Shown piece after piece: positions 10,001 through 20,655 of a stretch of 64,000 bases of DNA (position 1 is the stretch's first letter; every line of letters starts with the position of its first letter). Both the position numbers and the translations under genes were made by a program. The notes beneath the pieces are model-generated. The model was given only the letters and a program-made list of their open reading frames with translations. It made no database searches and was not told where the DNA came from. This DNA is from Hygrophila difformis (Eukaryota > Streptophyta > Magnoliopsida > Lamiales > Acanthaceae): the NCBI GenBank assembly GCA_030278955.1, contig JAOANR010000014.1:13518068-13582067 (forward strand), read 5' to 3'.

Positions 10001-10681
10001 GCTACGTCCGAGCCAGTGGTGCTACAAGAAGCAACCCGGACTCCAGTACAGCCAGCTCAGACTGAAATGACAACACCTGCTGCAGCACCTGCCACCACTA
10101 AGGCACCCATACAGCCCGAGCAGACATCCAGTGTTGTTGTTACATCTGAAGGTCAACCAGCACCTCAACCGGGAACGAGGAGGAGGTTGATAAAATCTGC
10201 TGACAAAGATAAACCAGCAAGAGCTCCAGAAAAGAAAGTGGAGATCAAGGAACCTGAGCCAACTGTTAGGAAAGTGGTAGAGCCCACAGATCCCAAGGAC
10301 AGAGGTAAGAAACCGATGCCACCACCACCCCCGAAAAAGAAGCATCAAGTGGCATTCGATGCTGAGCTAGCCAGAAAAATGCACAATGATGAACTTGCAT
10401 TAGCTGGTTTGCTGGATCAAGTAACAGGTGGTTCGGGAGTAGAGAAGGTGACTGAGGAAGAACGCTTGGCACTGGAAAAGAAAGCTGCAGAGGAAGAACA
10501 GATTAGAAAGAACATTCAGCAGACGAAGGATGAAGAGACTGCCAAGAAGATGCAAGCTGAGCTGGAAAGCAGGAAATCTGGAGAGGCTGAACAGGGTGAT
10601 GAGGAAGACTTCGAGCTGAAGATCACTGGTGGAGTCGAAGGAAAGGGATTGAAGATCAAAGAAGAACAACCACCAGGATAG
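7100..10681 (+). CDS. Unknown retrotransposon-borne protein, two exons (7100-7143, 8533-10681)
   Basis: Exon 1 starts at ATG 7100 and encodes a serine-rich leader; read without splicing it stops after 15 codons. ATG|GTAAGC at 7143/7144 is a strong donor. TATATTTTTCAG|G ends the 1389-bp intron at 8532. Joining them keeps the frame into a large ORF that has no ATG of its own near its start, which supports splicing. The product is 730 residues. A charged helical region of about 500 residues shows no family I know. A Pro/Gln/Thr-rich linker, a polyproline stretch and a Glu/Lys-rich coiled-coil-like tail follow. It has no zinc knuckle, protease or RT motif, so it is not an ordinary Gag or Pol. It ends at a TAG (10679-10681) after which the same frame stays open for 510 codons. 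Confidence 0.72.
7144..8532 (+). other. Predicted 1389-bp intron
   Basis: Begins GTAAGC and ends with a pyrimidine-rich TATATTTTTCAG. It is T-rich like plant introns and interrupts codon TG|G, restored as Trp. Near the 3' end it holds AAATGTGAGGATGTTG (8440-8455), a sequence like the polypurine region before the 3' LTR. The small ORFs inside it are not supported. Confidence 0.7.
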
Positions 10682-12214
10682 ACTGGCCCCTCTATTCGTA
10701 GTGCTGAGACACTTCGGAAAGAATTGAGGCAGAACATCAACAAACAAATTGAAACCAGAATTGATGCTGGGGAAAAGCCAAGTCAAATCAGATATCAGAC
10801 AGAAGTGGGGCAGTTGATCGATCCCCTCGTGGGCACGGCCAGAATTGAAGAATTCATCACTCACGAAGGCCCGTCGCACCAACCTGAACAGTCAGAAGGA
10901 CCACAAGATTCCATAGATCCAGTAGCACTGGCCAAAACATTGGAAGAACAGCCAGGCGACCATCTCATGGCCTCTGCGCTTAAGGAGAAGGTTCAGGAAA
11001 TTGTGACTGAAGCTGCAGAGGGAAATGATTCAGAAGAAGAAGCTCGGCAAGAGGAGCAGGAATTCATGGACCAGATGGCGCCTATTCTGCAACGTCCAGT
11101 TGGACGAGCTGCAAGAATTAGGGAGGAGGAGGAGGTATCAACTGATGTTGATGACCGTAATTTTCATGTAACTACATCTTCTTTGCCTGTAAATTGTGAA
11201 CTCAATACAATGAAAAATGTAATTAAACAGGTTGAGGAGGAGTTCGGAGATGAAATAGCTCATGGAGAGCAAGAGCCAAGTCAGAGGGGAGAAGAGGCTG
11301 AACCAAGGGACGACCAGCCACAGGAAGGAGACGATCAAACAGACTGGCACACGAGCGACGACGAATCTGTCGGATCCATTCGGCCAGTCGAGTTCTGGTC
11401 CGAGAATACTGTAAGGCAAAGGATGGGCGTTTCAAAGGAATATGAAAAGAAAAAGCTGAGTGAAGAACAGGTTCAGATCAAATTCAATGGCAATAAAGAG
11501 AATGCAGAAAAGTATAAGAAGTTGCAGAAAATGATAGTGCCAGATAAAGGATTCAGACCCGATGCATTGTCACACCCCACTGTTGAGACTTTCTACAGAA
11601 ATCAAGAGTGGGGTAACTTCATGCTGCATCATGACGAAGATGGCTTCGTGGAGCTAACAAAGGAATTCTTCTGCAACATCGATGAAGCTGCCAGAACAAC
11701 ATGGATCCGTGGACAAGTGATAAACATTGCACCTGATTGGCTGAATCAGTTCTTTGGGACTCCGGACATTAGAAGCGAATTTCCCCCTGATGAGATCATG
11801 ACAAAGAGAGCCAAGACGAGCGAATATGCGAAGTATGCAACCTTGGCTAACAGCATGACAAGCGTGACTGCCCCAGGACACACATTCAACGCAAAATGGC
11901 TGCGGATACAGTTCATGCCAACTTATGAATTCTACATGTCCAAGATCCGGCCCAATTCGCATCCGCACACCACATCTGGGAATGTATTGATGGGATTTGC
12001 AAGAATGTGGAGCGGAGCAAAACTGAATATAGGAAGGCATGTATTCGAGGTGATGATAACCCGGATAAAGGATAGACAGGTGCTATGCTATCCAAATCTG
12101 ATTAGGAGAATCTGCATAGCTCAGGGAGTTGATTTGAGCGCCTTTGGGGGTGACACAGTGGTGAGAGTAAACCCACCTATCAGTGTGCCGAGGCTTCCCC
12201 TGCGTGAGTATTAG
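10682..12214 (+). CDS. Continuation ORF with putative plant transposon-associated domain
   Basis: This frame is the direct continuation of the upstream ORF past a single TAG and has no ATG at its start. It is therefore either a readthrough product or the second half of one gene split by a point mutation. An acidic Glu/Gln-rich segment (to about 11420) precedes a globular part at about 11520-12190. That part resembles the 'putative plant transposon protein' domain often annotated in plant repeats: WLNQFFGTPD, a Met-rich central helix and a final IRRICIAQGVDL stretch. Function is unknown. The frame ends at 12214, and the next ORF continues in the +1-shifted frame. Confidence 0.6.
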   Translation, partial: TGPSIRSAETLRKELRQNINKQIETRIDAGEKPSQIRYQTEVGQLIDPLVGTARIEEFITHEGPSHQPEQSEGPQDSIDPVALAKTLEEQPGDHLMASALKEKVQEIVTEAAEGNDSEEEARQEEQEFMDQMAPILQRPVGRAARIREEEEVSTDVDDRNFHVTTSSLPVNCELNTMKNVIKQVEEEFGDEIAHGEQEPSQRGEEAEPRDDQPQEGDDQTDWHTSDDESVGSIRPVEFWSENTVRQRMGVSKEYEKKKLSEEQVQIKFNGNKENAEKYKKLQKMIVPDKGFRPDALSHPTVETFYRNQEWGNFMLHHDEDGFVELTKEFFCNIDEAARTTWIRGQVINIAPDWLNQFFGTPDIRSEFPPDEIMTKRAKTSEYAKYATLANSMTSVTAPGHTFNAKWLRIQFMPTYEFYMSKIRPNSHPHTTSGNVLMGFARMWSGAKLNIGRHVFEVMITRIKDRQVLCYPNLIRRICIAQGVDLSAFGGDTVVRVNPPISVPRLPLREY

Positions 12215-12884
12215 ATATTCCCTTCCCCAACTGTTCGACAGAGGAGATTCAGACGCTCAATCCTCTTTCATATCAAGTGGGCAGACATCAAGAAAACGAA
12301 AGAGACAGCCCAAGGCAAAGAAGGGAACACAGAAAACCTGTGCTGATGCAGGACCTTCGAATGTCCAAGAAGAACCTCCTGCGGACCAAGAACGAACAGA
12401 GATTCCAATTCCACCTCCGACTCAACCTCAACCTCAGATGCCTCCTCAAAGCCAGAACGTATCACAATTCCCTGCTGATTCCCAAACAATTGAGATGGTG
12501 AGCAGGATGAGTCAATCTATGCTCGAGGGAATGAAGTCCATGACTAACGTGGTGATGGCAAGCCAAGAGGAACAGCGAAAAAGGGCCGAAGAGGAGCGTG
12601 AAGAGCGAAGGAGGGAGAGAGAAGAAGAACGCCAAGAGCGTAGGAGAGAAAAGGAAGAAAAGCGAAAGGAGAAGCAGGAGAAGGAAAAGAAAGAGGCGGA
12701 ATTCAGGCAAATGATGATGGAAAGGGAAGAGCGCATGCACAGAGAAAGATTGGAGAATGAAGAAAAGCAACACAAAATGATGGAAACACTGATGCAAGCA
12801 CTCATCAGTCAACTCCCCAAGCCACCCCCACCTCCATCAGATGCAGCAGGACCATCGAATCAGCCAGGAGAGAAAACAGATTGA
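12183..12884 (+). CDS. Basic coiled-coil ORF, probable C-terminal part of the preceding protein
   Basis: It overlaps the end of the preceding ORF in a different frame and lacks an ATG near its start, so a frameshift or an indel probably separates one original gene. Visible parts are a nuclear-localisation-like RKRKRQPKAKK stretch, a Pro/Gln-rich linker, and a long Arg/Glu/Lys coiled coil (about 12570-12780). A proline-rich tail closes at the TGA at 12882-12884. A GTGAGT donor and a TTCGACAG acceptor would bridge the frames, but the implied intron is only 38 bp. No known function. Confidence 0.5.
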   Translation: MCRGFPCVSIRYSLPQLFDRGDSDAQSSFISSGQTSRKRKRQPKAKKGTQKTCADAGPSNVQEEPPADQERTEIPIPPPTQPQPQMPPQSQNVSQFPADSQTIEMVSRMSQSMLEGMKSMTNVVMASQEEQRKRAEEEREERRREREEERQERRREKEEKRKEKQEKEKKEAEFRQMMMEREERMHRERLENEEKQHKMMETLMQALISQLPKPPPPPSDAAGPSNQPGEKTD

Positions 12885-14499
12885 GTATGTAATTGTCATT
12901 TCAATCGAGTTTAATTGTAAATATCATATAAGAGAATTTCATTTCCCTTGTGCAAATCGTTCTGATTGCAATGGAATCTCTTGTAATTGATATCATCCCC
13001 TGTTTTAATTCTGGAATTTTGCAGTCCAAACAATTTTATCCTTGAAAAGATGTCTGCACAGTCCAAGATGAATAAGTGACTGTCAGGCCAAAAATATGCT
13101 GTGGACATACTCTGTATGTCAGCAGTGCCTCTTTACTGCTTTAAATTAAATAACCAGCAAAAATATGCATAGACTTGCTCTAAATTCACATGTTGAATTT
13201 AGGCTTGTGATTAAATTTTCAAACTTTTAAATTGGGATAATATAATTGAAGACATGCATGAAATGAATTCCTGAGGTTTTGAGCTATAAAAATTTAATGA
13301 TGCGATCAGCTTATTGGGTAATAAATCTGCATGTTAGAGATTTTGATTGAATAAATTGTTAGAATTAAGCTTTGATTAAATTTGAGAATATTGTATGACA
13401 TGAATCAACCCAACCTTGTGAGAATCGAGCCATGAGTCACTTTTACTCATTCTTTTCTTTGATGTGTGAATCATTTTGATTAAAGGAAACTAGAACTTGC
13501 AATTGGGACCGATTCAAGACCATGCCATGTTCCCGAAATCGAGCATATGATCGAGGCACCTAGAAAACCCAAATATTTGGCCTTCTTTTGAAATCCAAAC
13601 CCAAAAATATTTTCCCTTTAGGATTAACCCCTTTGAGCCTTAAGCCTAATTTTTCTTTGAAGCCCTTTATATTATTCCTAGCCTTATAAAAAGACCAAGA
13701 AATTCAAACCCAAGTGTGCAAGGATGAATTCTGTCAAAGGCATTAAACTTATGATCATCAATTCATATAAATCGGTATCTCATAAACCGATTCAAAAAAA
13801 AAAAAAAAAATTTGTTGAGTTTCATTCAACAACAATAAATTGCAAATGACAAGCAATTAGACAATAGTCTAATGTCATGCAATAGAAAAGAAAATCAAAA
13901 AGAAAGAGAAAAATATTGATGATCATAAATTTTAAAAATGCCAAGTTATGATAGATTAATTCTTGCCACTTCTTAGCCCAATAATTTTCCTTTCCTACCT
14001 ATGTTACAACCGTATGCCCCGTTACAACCTTTAAATAAGACCTCGTGATCTCGATTTGGAGAAATGAGCCGGTGGCGAGTTGGTCTGATTGCAAGCTTAT
14101 GGGATAATTTAATTAAATTTGATTATGAGCGTTCACGATTAAACCCCAATTGAGAGTGAGTGAAATTCCCGACTCTCTTATATGTGAGGCTTTGTCTTAT
14201 TGCACATGTTCATGTCATGCCTTAATTCTAATTTTTTTATCTTTGCATCTTTCAAACATGATATTCATGAAGGATTAATAATCATGTTGATTTGTAGGCC
14301 CGATATAGTGAGCAAGTATCATTTCATTAAACACTGCAATCAAGGGAGTTTAATACTTGTAGTTTTTGATTGTCTTATCCCTATCCAAAAAGTATGTGAT
14401 TTATGAAGCCACGAAAATGAATTGAATACGTAGAGTCCGTGTTCTTACGAACATTGACTCTGACTGCTCGGGGACGATCAGTATTAAATGTGAGGATGT
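12885..14499 (+). other. 3' untranslated interior of the LTR element
   Basis: No coding sequence recognised in 1.6 kb. It is AT-rich with an oligo-A run at about 13795-13811. The last 50 bp contain CTCGGGGACGA and then AAATGTGAGGATGT next to the 3' LTR. In plant Ty3/gypsy elements this position holds the polypurine tract, and a CGGGGACGAGCA-like block before it is common in Tat/Athila relatives. Confidence 0.6.
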
Positions 14500-17488
14500 T
14501 GATAATGGCCAAAAATGACCATTATTTTCAATCCATTTCCGTGTCTTAAACGGGCATTTGATCGCATTCCGTTCTTACATTAAGTAAGAAAGCAGTCGAA
14601 TTGGACTGATTTATGCATAATTGTAAAAATAGTAAGCTGGTGTGAAAAAGGCATAAATATGTAATTTTATTACATATTTATGTTAGAAAAATCCAAAAAC
14701 ATGAGAAAAAGAAAAGAAAAGAAAAAGGAATGGAAAAGATGGGAAAAAGAGAGAAGAAAAGCCCACAAAAAGAACAGTTTCGGCCCATCTGGCCCAATCA
14801 AGCAGGCCCAGGAACACCTTTGGCGCGGAAGCCCTTTTGTCGCGATGTATGGTTCCGCGACAAAGGAACGCTCCGCGACCAAGCAAGCTCAGATGAAGGA
14901 GAAAACCAGCCGGAGCCCTCTGTCGCGATACCTTTGTCGCGATGCCCTGTTCCGCGACAAAGGCCCATTCCGCGACAAAGATGCATTTTTAGAGACACAA
15001 GACCCAGTCGAGAAGCTTTGCCACATGCAGTGTGTTCCGCGACCAAACTTGGTGCTCCGAGACAAAGCTGTGATGTGTGTGATGTCTTGAGACACAATGG
15101 GCTCAAATCAAGGCCCATAAGCTTAGGGTTTCCCCTCTATAAATATGAGGTGTTTCCTTTGAGCTAGTGGTCGGTGGAAGCCTTGGCGGTTCGTCCATTT
15201 GGGATTATAATAGCTGCTCAGCTGACTCCTATCCGAATACAGTTTTCCTTTCTTTATTTTAATTTCAAACCCGAATCTGGAGCTGTAGTAATATTAGGTA
15301 ATATTTGCCAATGTCATCTAATAATTATTGCAGTGACAGAACATGTGGGTTTTTATCCAAATTCACAGATAGTGGAGTCTAAGATGGCAGTGGCAACTGT
15401 CATTTAGGGAATTTCACTATCTAAAAAACCATTCCATCTGGAATAATTGGGAACTGGATAGCAGATGTTTGCAGTCCAGATCACCCCAGTTATTTCTGGC
15501 ATTCTTTTTAGCCAAATAAATTCTTCTCATCCCCGGCTATTTCATCTCTGTGTGTCAACTTCTGTCTAAACCCACCTTATATTTTGGGTTATTTAATTTT
15601 ACACTTCTCTATAAATTTATGCATGATATTATTATGTAGATATTGTGGTCAATATTATTTTGGGATCCTTCCCTTGGACACAGGAGTCTTGATTTTAAAT
15701 CAGATGCTTCATAATAAATTTCCAACAAAAATTCCTCTATAAAATCCGGATCTGAGTAAGGGATACATTCGACAGTTATGACTAATTCATATCCGACTGG
15801 GGGTTGATTTTGGGAAATTAGAAGCAGAGTCAGCGATTAGGTCTCACCTTGAAAGGATATGTGTTTTAATTGAGAGTCTAATACCTGATAGGGAATGATT
15901 TTTCAGATTTATTATTTTCCAAAATTGCTGTTTGTTGGAAATCTTATATTAAATATTGCACTGGATCAGATTTCACTTGGATTCCGATAAGGTGTGATAG
16001 ATAATACTAGAGGAACAACATTCGGGCCTTGGTTATTTTCTAAGGTAGGGTTGAGTACTCTTTCAACTGCTATCCTCTTCTGCCAAAGCCTATTTTTGAG
16101 TCCTGAGTGAGTGCATCCGGAACGAACTAATTTATTAGTTCGTTTCATTAGTTTGTATCTCATAACCACCCGACGAGAAGTGAACACTGCGAGCGGTTCA
16201 CCGAGATTAGGAAATTCTTGATCCACATCCGGTCATTCCGACTGGGGGCTTTCTTTTACTACCAGGGTCAGACTTTCAAAAACCTCCGAGTGATAGGGTT
16301 TTAAATGCTTTCTTTATCGCTTTCTTTTAAATGCTTTCGTTAGAGGTCACTCGGTTGTATTGAGAGTTGTGTAACTGCTACTAGGACTGATAGTTAAGGG
16401 ATAGTTCAGGGCTTGACTAGAATCTTTGGGTGTGACATGGGGGAAGGATAACAGTACTTGGCATCTCAATAAATGATTTGTCGGGTGTTGCTTATCCACC
16501 ACAGATGAACAATTTATCATTGCAAGGGTAGTTGTGCGTCGGTGGTATCTTAGAATTTATTTTCTTAAGAGCATGTAAACTCTTACTGTAAGTACCTGTC
16601 TGTTAAAGGGAACATGGTATAGAGAGCATGAGAATTAGCTAACTGCATGAATTATCCCAAGCTAAGATCTGTGTAACAAAATGGAAGTTTAATTATGTTT
16701 CATCTGAATCTTGTCCAATCTTTATTCTTTTCTTCCTGTCTCTTCCGTCATATTTTAACCGCTTTCTTAGAATAATTTTAATTTCTTTGTTAGACTAAAT
16801 TTAATCTGCCTTCTAGAATAATTTTATCTGCTTTATTTTAATTGCTTTCATAGCTTAGTTTAAATTATGTTAAGTAGTTGTTAGTCATTTCTCAACTTGA
16901 ATTGAGTAACCGAGTGGAAAATCTTAGTAAACGACGTGGGCCCTGCTTCTATCGCACATCCTCCAGTGAACGATCCGGTCTTACTATAAATTACTGCAAT
17001 TTTTGACACCGTGCGCTTTCGGGCCACAGTTTCTTAAACACGAGCAGTAAAAACATGACAACTTATAAATATATCCCTAATCACAACCCCGCCATCATAA
17101 ATTGGTTTCATTAAATAAAACCTAAACCAGGATCATGATTTTTTCGGAAAATACTCATGTAGTGGGAATCAGTCAAAAAGTTTCATGGCAGGAAATCTTA
17201 TGGCAAGAATTGATGAGAAGTATCATGGCATGTTTGCCGGGGATCCTCAGTGTGACAGGCTGAAGGTCAACCTATCCCGGCTATGCCATGAGATTTGTCA
17301 ACAATTCATGACAGAGAGGACCACAGCGCCATTTGAAACCAAAGCACCACACTAGAGTAATAAAAAGACTAATAATCTTGATATATCCCTAAACCCTTTC
17401 CCGTGAATCATAACTCTTTTCTTTTAATAAATCTAACCTGGTATATTTTAGGAAAACGCTCGTGTGGATGAAATTGTCAAAAGTTTCA
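14500..17488 (+). repeat. 3' LTR
   Basis: 2989 bp, matching 3011-6002 almost base for base. It starts TGATAATGG and ends AAAGTTTCA. The motif cluster is at about 14829-15069 and the TATA box at 15138-15145. Differences from the 5' copy include loss of a few bases near 15848 and about a score of single changes. Confidence 0.93.
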
Positions 17489-17493
17489 AGCCT
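17489..17493 (+). repeat. TSD of the LTR retrotransposon, right copy
   Basis: AGCCT repeats 3006-3010. A 5-bp duplication is normal for LTR-retrotransposon integrases and fixes both element ends. Confidence 0.9.
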
Positions 17494-18245
17494 CAAGGGC
17501 TTTTTGATCGTGTTCGCAATTTTATTTATGGGCTTGGGTATTTTCCTATTTATATTCAAGAGTCGATTGGAAGAGCTGGAGGTTTGTGGCTTCTTGGGCG
17601 TTCAGCATTGGCAGTGGATTTCAATACTTATGATGTGCATGAGAGATTTATTACTCTCACAATTACAGGAGGGGATGTTTCCTGGAAATCTACTGCTGTC
17701 TATGCTTCGCCTAAGTATCAGAGGCGTAAAATGGACTGGGAATATTTGATTTCCTTGGCAGGAAGTTTTGATGAGCCGTGGTTCCTTGCAGGGGATTGGA
17801 ATGAAATTTTAGGGCCATCCGAAGTTATGGGAGGTAGTTTCATTCAATCTAGGGCGGATATATTTCGTGTTTCTATTTCTGCTTGTAATCTTTATCCACT
17901 CCACACTGAAGGCGCGAGTTTACCTGGTTCCGTCCAGCTAATCAAAATCAGTTTATTAAAAAGCGACTGGATCGGGCTCTCGCCAGTTTATCATGGATTA
18001 GCAAATTCCCTAATAGCCGTGTAACTGTCTTGTCGAGAGTGGGGTCTGACCATGCCCCTTTGCTCATTTCTTGTGGGAATGTGTCTGTTTAGGGACCAAT
18101 TAGGCCTTTTCGATGGGAGGCTATTTGGGGAAAAAATATTGATTACCAGAACCTTGTTCAATCGGCTTGGCTTGGGCAAAATGAGGGAATTTCTTCGAAG
18201 CTGGATAAACTGCGCCAACTTTCTACTCTACACTATCGTGATGAG
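17494..18245 (+). pseudogene. LINE ORF2, endonuclease remainder (broken)
   Basis: Resumes the endonuclease in frame with 2882-3010, with AGGLWLL and the FLAGDWNEI motif of the EEP fold. The frame is lost near 17915, where one base appears missing in the GASFTW region. It continues in the third frame with KRLDRAL and the SDHAPLL catalytic box. That frame is stopped by TAG at 18090-18092 before joining the RT ORF. No protein could be made across this stretch. Confidence 0.85.
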
Positions 18246-19712
18246 ATGAGGCGTCTTAGGAATAAAAAGAAAAAGTTGATGCGTCGCTTGAAGGGTATTG
18301 ATCGTGTTCTTTCATGTGTGGACTCTTCCCGGTTAATTCTACTTGAACAACGGCTTCAACTTGAAATCCAAATAATTCTTGAGAAAGAGGAATTATTTTG
18401 GTATCAAAGAGCGCGAGATGACTGGGTTCGTTATGGAGATCGTAACACGAAATACTTCCATGCCCAAGCTAAATTTCGACACCACCGTAACAAGATCACA
18501 GGGCTGATGTTGGAAGATGGATCCTGGAGTGATGATCAAACTGTCCTGAAGGGCTCGGTTCGTGATTTTTATATTAATCTCTTCTCTGATGCTCCAGTGG
18601 AAGCTGGAATAGAACCATTACCTAGCTTAAAGTCCATAGGTGAATTGAGGTTACGTGTAAAGGCAGATGTTGTAACGGATGAGGAGGTGCTTTTGGCTCT
18701 TAGGCAATTGAAACCTATGTCCGCCCCGGGTCCTGATGGATTCCATGCGGCCTTTTATAAAAAATTCTGGGACACAGTTGGAGCGGATATCATAGGAATG
18801 GTGCGCACTGCCTTTGCCACTGGGCAATTGGATACTAGCATGGTTCAAGCTTTTATTTGCTTGATTCCAAAGGTTTCTGTGCCGAATAATATACGACAAT
18901 TTCGGCCCATTACTTTGTGTAATGTGGCTTATAAATTTGTCTCTAAGGTCCTAGTTAATCGTTTGCGGCCTCTGTTGGAATCTTATATTTCACCTCTGCA
19001 GTCAGCTTTTCTTCCAGGGAGGGGTTCAGTTGATAGTGCCATTATACTTCAAGAATTGGTGTATTCCTTATCAAGGTCTAGTAGCAGAAGTAAAGCGATC
19101 ATTGTCAAGATTGATTTAGAAAAAGCCTATGACACTGTCCGATGGTCATTTTTAGATGAATGTCTCTTTCAAATAGGGATACCAGAGCAGCTCAGGACCA
19201 TTATTATGACGTGTGTGGTCTCACCGACCTTCTCTATATTATGGAATGGAGAACCATTGGAGGAATTTCATCCACAAAGGGGCCTTCGCCAAGGGGATCC
19301 TTTGTCCCCATATTTGTTCAACATTGTAATGGAAAGGTTATCAATTACTATTAATGAGGAAGTTCAGATGGGAAAGTGGATGCCTGTTTTCTTATCTACT
19401 GGGGGACGTGGTTTTTCACATCTATTATTTGCAGACGACTTGATACTTTGTACTATGGCGGTTGAGTCTAGCATTACTTCGCTGGCTGTCACCCTTAATA
19501 ACTTTGCTGTATGGTCTGGGCTTAAAGTCAGTTCTACTAAGTCACGGGCTTTTGCTTCTAAAGTGCTTACGTATGTGGAAAAGGATTATTTCACTCAAAA
19601 GGTTTCCATTCCGTTTACTGATCAGATTGGGAAGTATCTGGGATTCCAGATTCATCAAGGTCGTGTTCTATCTGCCACCTATGACTACCTATTGGATATC
19701 TGCCACCTATGA
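18246..19712 (+). pseudogene. LINE ORF2, reverse transcriptase domain
   Basis: A 488-codon frame with all main RT blocks of plant L1 elements. These are SAPGPDGFHAAFYKKFW, FRPITLCNVAYK, the SAFLPGRG block, KIDLEKAYDTV (first catalytic Asp), the RGLRQGDPLSPYLF block and FADD (catalytic pair near 19434). The frame is ended by a 28-bp tandem duplication at 19670-19725. Upstream it is cut off by the TAG at 18090. The domain looks catalytically complete but is not translatable as part of ORF2. Confidence 0.9.
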
Positions 19713-19725
19713 CTACCTATTGGAG
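19670..19725 (+). repeat. 28-bp tandem duplication in LINE ORF2
   Basis: ATCTGCCACCTATGACTACC and the following eight bases at 19670-19697 are repeated from 19698. The duplication shifts the frame by one and ends the RT ORF at 19712. Confidence 0.92.
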
Positions 19726-20655
19726 AAATTGGATGCACGAATGACTTGCTGGGCAATGAGACTGCTTAATAAAGCAGGGAGGGTGACGCTGGCCAAACAT
19801 GTACTTTCAGCTATCCCTATTTATGCTATGCAAATTACTTGGCTCCCGACTTCTGTGTGTAACCGCATTGATCAGAGAATATGTAAATTTGTGTGGAAAG
19901 ACCGTCTTGGGAAGGGTATACACCTGCTAAGTTGGGATAGAATGGCTACACCAAGGTCCAGCGGGGGTTTGGGCTTTCGCAAGGCTCGACATGCTAATAT
20001 AGCACTTCTTGGTAAGTTAGCTTGGGACTTGGTGGCTGAACGATCTAAACTGTGGGTAAGGGAGTTCATTATTAAGTATTGCCCCAATGGAATTATGACA
20101 CATAATTTGCCTACTTCCGGATCGATCACATGGCGCAGCATTTGTAAAGCTTTTCGGTTCCTTGCTGATGGCTTTTCATTCCAGCCTGGTGATGGTAAGA
20201 GCTCTCTATGGTTCACACCATGGCTACATAATAAAGCTTTGGGACCTCAGGTTAATTACATTGAAACTTGCGACTTAGATTTGAGGGTGATTGATGTTGT
20301 GCATAACTTTAATTGGAATCTCTCAAGCATATGTACTATTCTCCCGGACACGGTGAGGGAAAGCATCCTTCAGGATCCGCCTCCTTATTTTCATCCTGAG
20401 TGCAAAAATGGTTGGCGCTGGAGTTTAAATACTGATGGGGTTTACACTGCTCGCTCTGGTTATCATTTTATTTTGGGGTCAGCTGCTACTGCTCAGGGGT
20501 GGTCTTGGTTATGGGTATCCTCTATCCCGGAGAAAATTGGTTTTTTCTTTTGGTTACTGACACATGAAGCAATTCCTTGTAATAAACTTAGACATCACCG
20601 CCAGATGTCTTCTTCACCATTGTGTAGTATATGTGGCACGGAGGTTGATGATTGA
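19714..20655 (+). pseudogene. LINE ORF2, post-RT region
   Basis: Continues ORF2 after the 28-bp duplication in the shifted frame. It contains the conserved plant-LINE thumb/zinc-binding-type segment: WKDRLGKGIHLLSW, SGGLGFRKA and a zf-RVT-like CSICG near its end. The frame stops at a TGA (20653-20655), and the same frame then continues into the RNase H domain. Confidence 0.85.

Larger units (their letters stand above)
3011..17488 (+). mobile_element. Non-autonomous LTR retrotransposon (14.5 kb) with about 3-kb LTRs and no pol
   Basis: Two near-identical direct repeats of about 2.99 kb (3011-6002 and 14500-17488) end in TTTCA. The right copy starts TGATAATGG and the left copy TAATAATGG, with one base changed. 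The element is flanked by the 5-bp TSD AGCCT (3006-3010 and 17489-17493). A primer-binding site follows the left LTR at once. By eye the LTRs differ at roughly twenty positions, about 99.4% identical, so the insertion is young. No gag, protease, RT, RNase H or integrase was found in the 8.5-kb interior. It must be moved in trans. The PBS type and the CGGGGACGA stretch before the right LTR resemble plant Ty3/gypsy Tat/Athila-like elements. Confidence 0.93.

Noticed and set aside
12204..12241. Intron joining the last two ORFs of the LTR element
   Set aside because: Good donor and acceptor sequences, but 38 bp is shorter than plant introns normally are. Kept only as a question.
17462..17749. 95-codon hydrophobic ORF overlapping the LTR/LINE junction
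   Set aside because: Wrong frame of the LINE endonuclease; the endonuclease frame explains the region.
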